From the NCBI GenBank assembly GCA_039931435.1, contig JBDTRY010000080.1, positions 1 to 14,642 on the forward strand: 14,642 nucleotides of DNA, read 5' to 3'. The translations under genes were made by a program, and so were the position numbers. Below are positions 14,591 to 14,642 of the stretch, piece after piece (position 1 is the stretch's first letter; each line of letters begins with the position of its first letter). The DNA is from JBDTRY01 sp039931435. Its GTDB lineage: Bacteria; Acidobacteriota; Thermoanaerobaculia; Gp7-AA8. The notes beneath the pieces were generated by a model, which was given only the letters and a program-made list of their open reading frames with translations, was not told where the DNA came from and did no database searches.

Positions 14591-14642
14591 GTCATCCCGA
14601 GCGGAGCGAGGGACCCCAGTGGACGGGGGGCACGATCCCTGG
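14591..14642. repeat. Dispersed GTCATCCCGAGCGGAGCGAG-type repeat, cut by the window edge
   Basis: From 14591 the sequence reads GTCATCCCGAGCGGAGCGAG followed by GGACCCC, with a tandem GAGCG pair. I recognise this as a dispersed intergenic repeat type common in Acidobacteriota and several other phyla; its plus-strand translation gives the well-known spurious peptide VIPSGARDP. The adjoining bases can fold: AGGGA (14609-14613) with TCCCT (14636-14640) and CCCC (14614-14617) with GGGG (14625-14628). The element runs off the right edge, so its full length is not visible. Confidence 0.6.

Noticed and set aside
14534..14642. Open frame starting MNQSEETMHEF and running off the right edge
   Set aside because: Its second half is only the translation of the dispersed repeat (VIPSGARDP), there is no ribosome site, and no family is recognisable.
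1..14642. CRISPR array, prophage or insertion sequence
   Set aside because: No regularly spaced repeats, transposase, integrase or phage structural genes were seen on either strand.

Overview
The window is a high-GC bacterial chromosome segment of mostly housekeeping genes, short intergenic gaps and frequent GTG/TTG starts. The lineage cannot be fixed from the sequence alone. An Acidobacteriota-like origin is a reasonable guess, from the upstream TPM-domain protein, the gene families present and a GTCATCCCGAGCGGAGCGAG-type dispersed repeat at the right edge. No phage, transposase, CRISPR array or other clear mobile element was seen.

Layout, left to right: the 3' end of a TPM-domain gene and folK (plus strand, 1-696). 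folK runs tail-to-tail, with a 23-bp overlap, into a minus-strand pair: an M23 peptidase lipoprotein and radA (674-2850). Next is a plus-strand CPA1-type K+(Na+)/H+ antiporter with a C-terminal RCK_C domain (2958-4436). A perfect bidirectional hairpin separates it from a minus-strand block: ftsH, a diverged hpt, tilS and a tRNA with a CAU anticodon (4516-8574). A good sigma70-like promoter (TTGACG, 17 bp, TAGAAT) sits just ahead of the tRNA, so tRNA, tilS and hpt probably form one transcription unit. A small plus-strand gene encodes an eight-cysteine, probably zinc-binding protein (8723-8977).

The right half is the most distinctive part. It is a minus-strand cluster, read 14239 to 8987: a lipoyl-bearing 2-oxo acid dehydrogenase E2, a CPBP membrane protease, a LipB octanoyltransferase fused to a NudB-like Nudix domain, LipA lipoyl synthase, a [2Fe-2S] ferredoxin, a ferritin-like diiron protein and an A-type (IscA/HesB-like) Fe-S protein. 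From the CPBP gene on, the genes overlap or lie within 7 bp, which points to translational coupling. The cluster places the lipoyl acceptor (E2), octanoyl transfer (LipB), sulfur insertion (LipA) and possible electron, iron and cluster supply next to each other. The last two proteins lack canonical metal ligands, so their roles are open.

The last 400 bp hold no convincing gene: the E2 leader, a small hairpin and the dispersed repeat.
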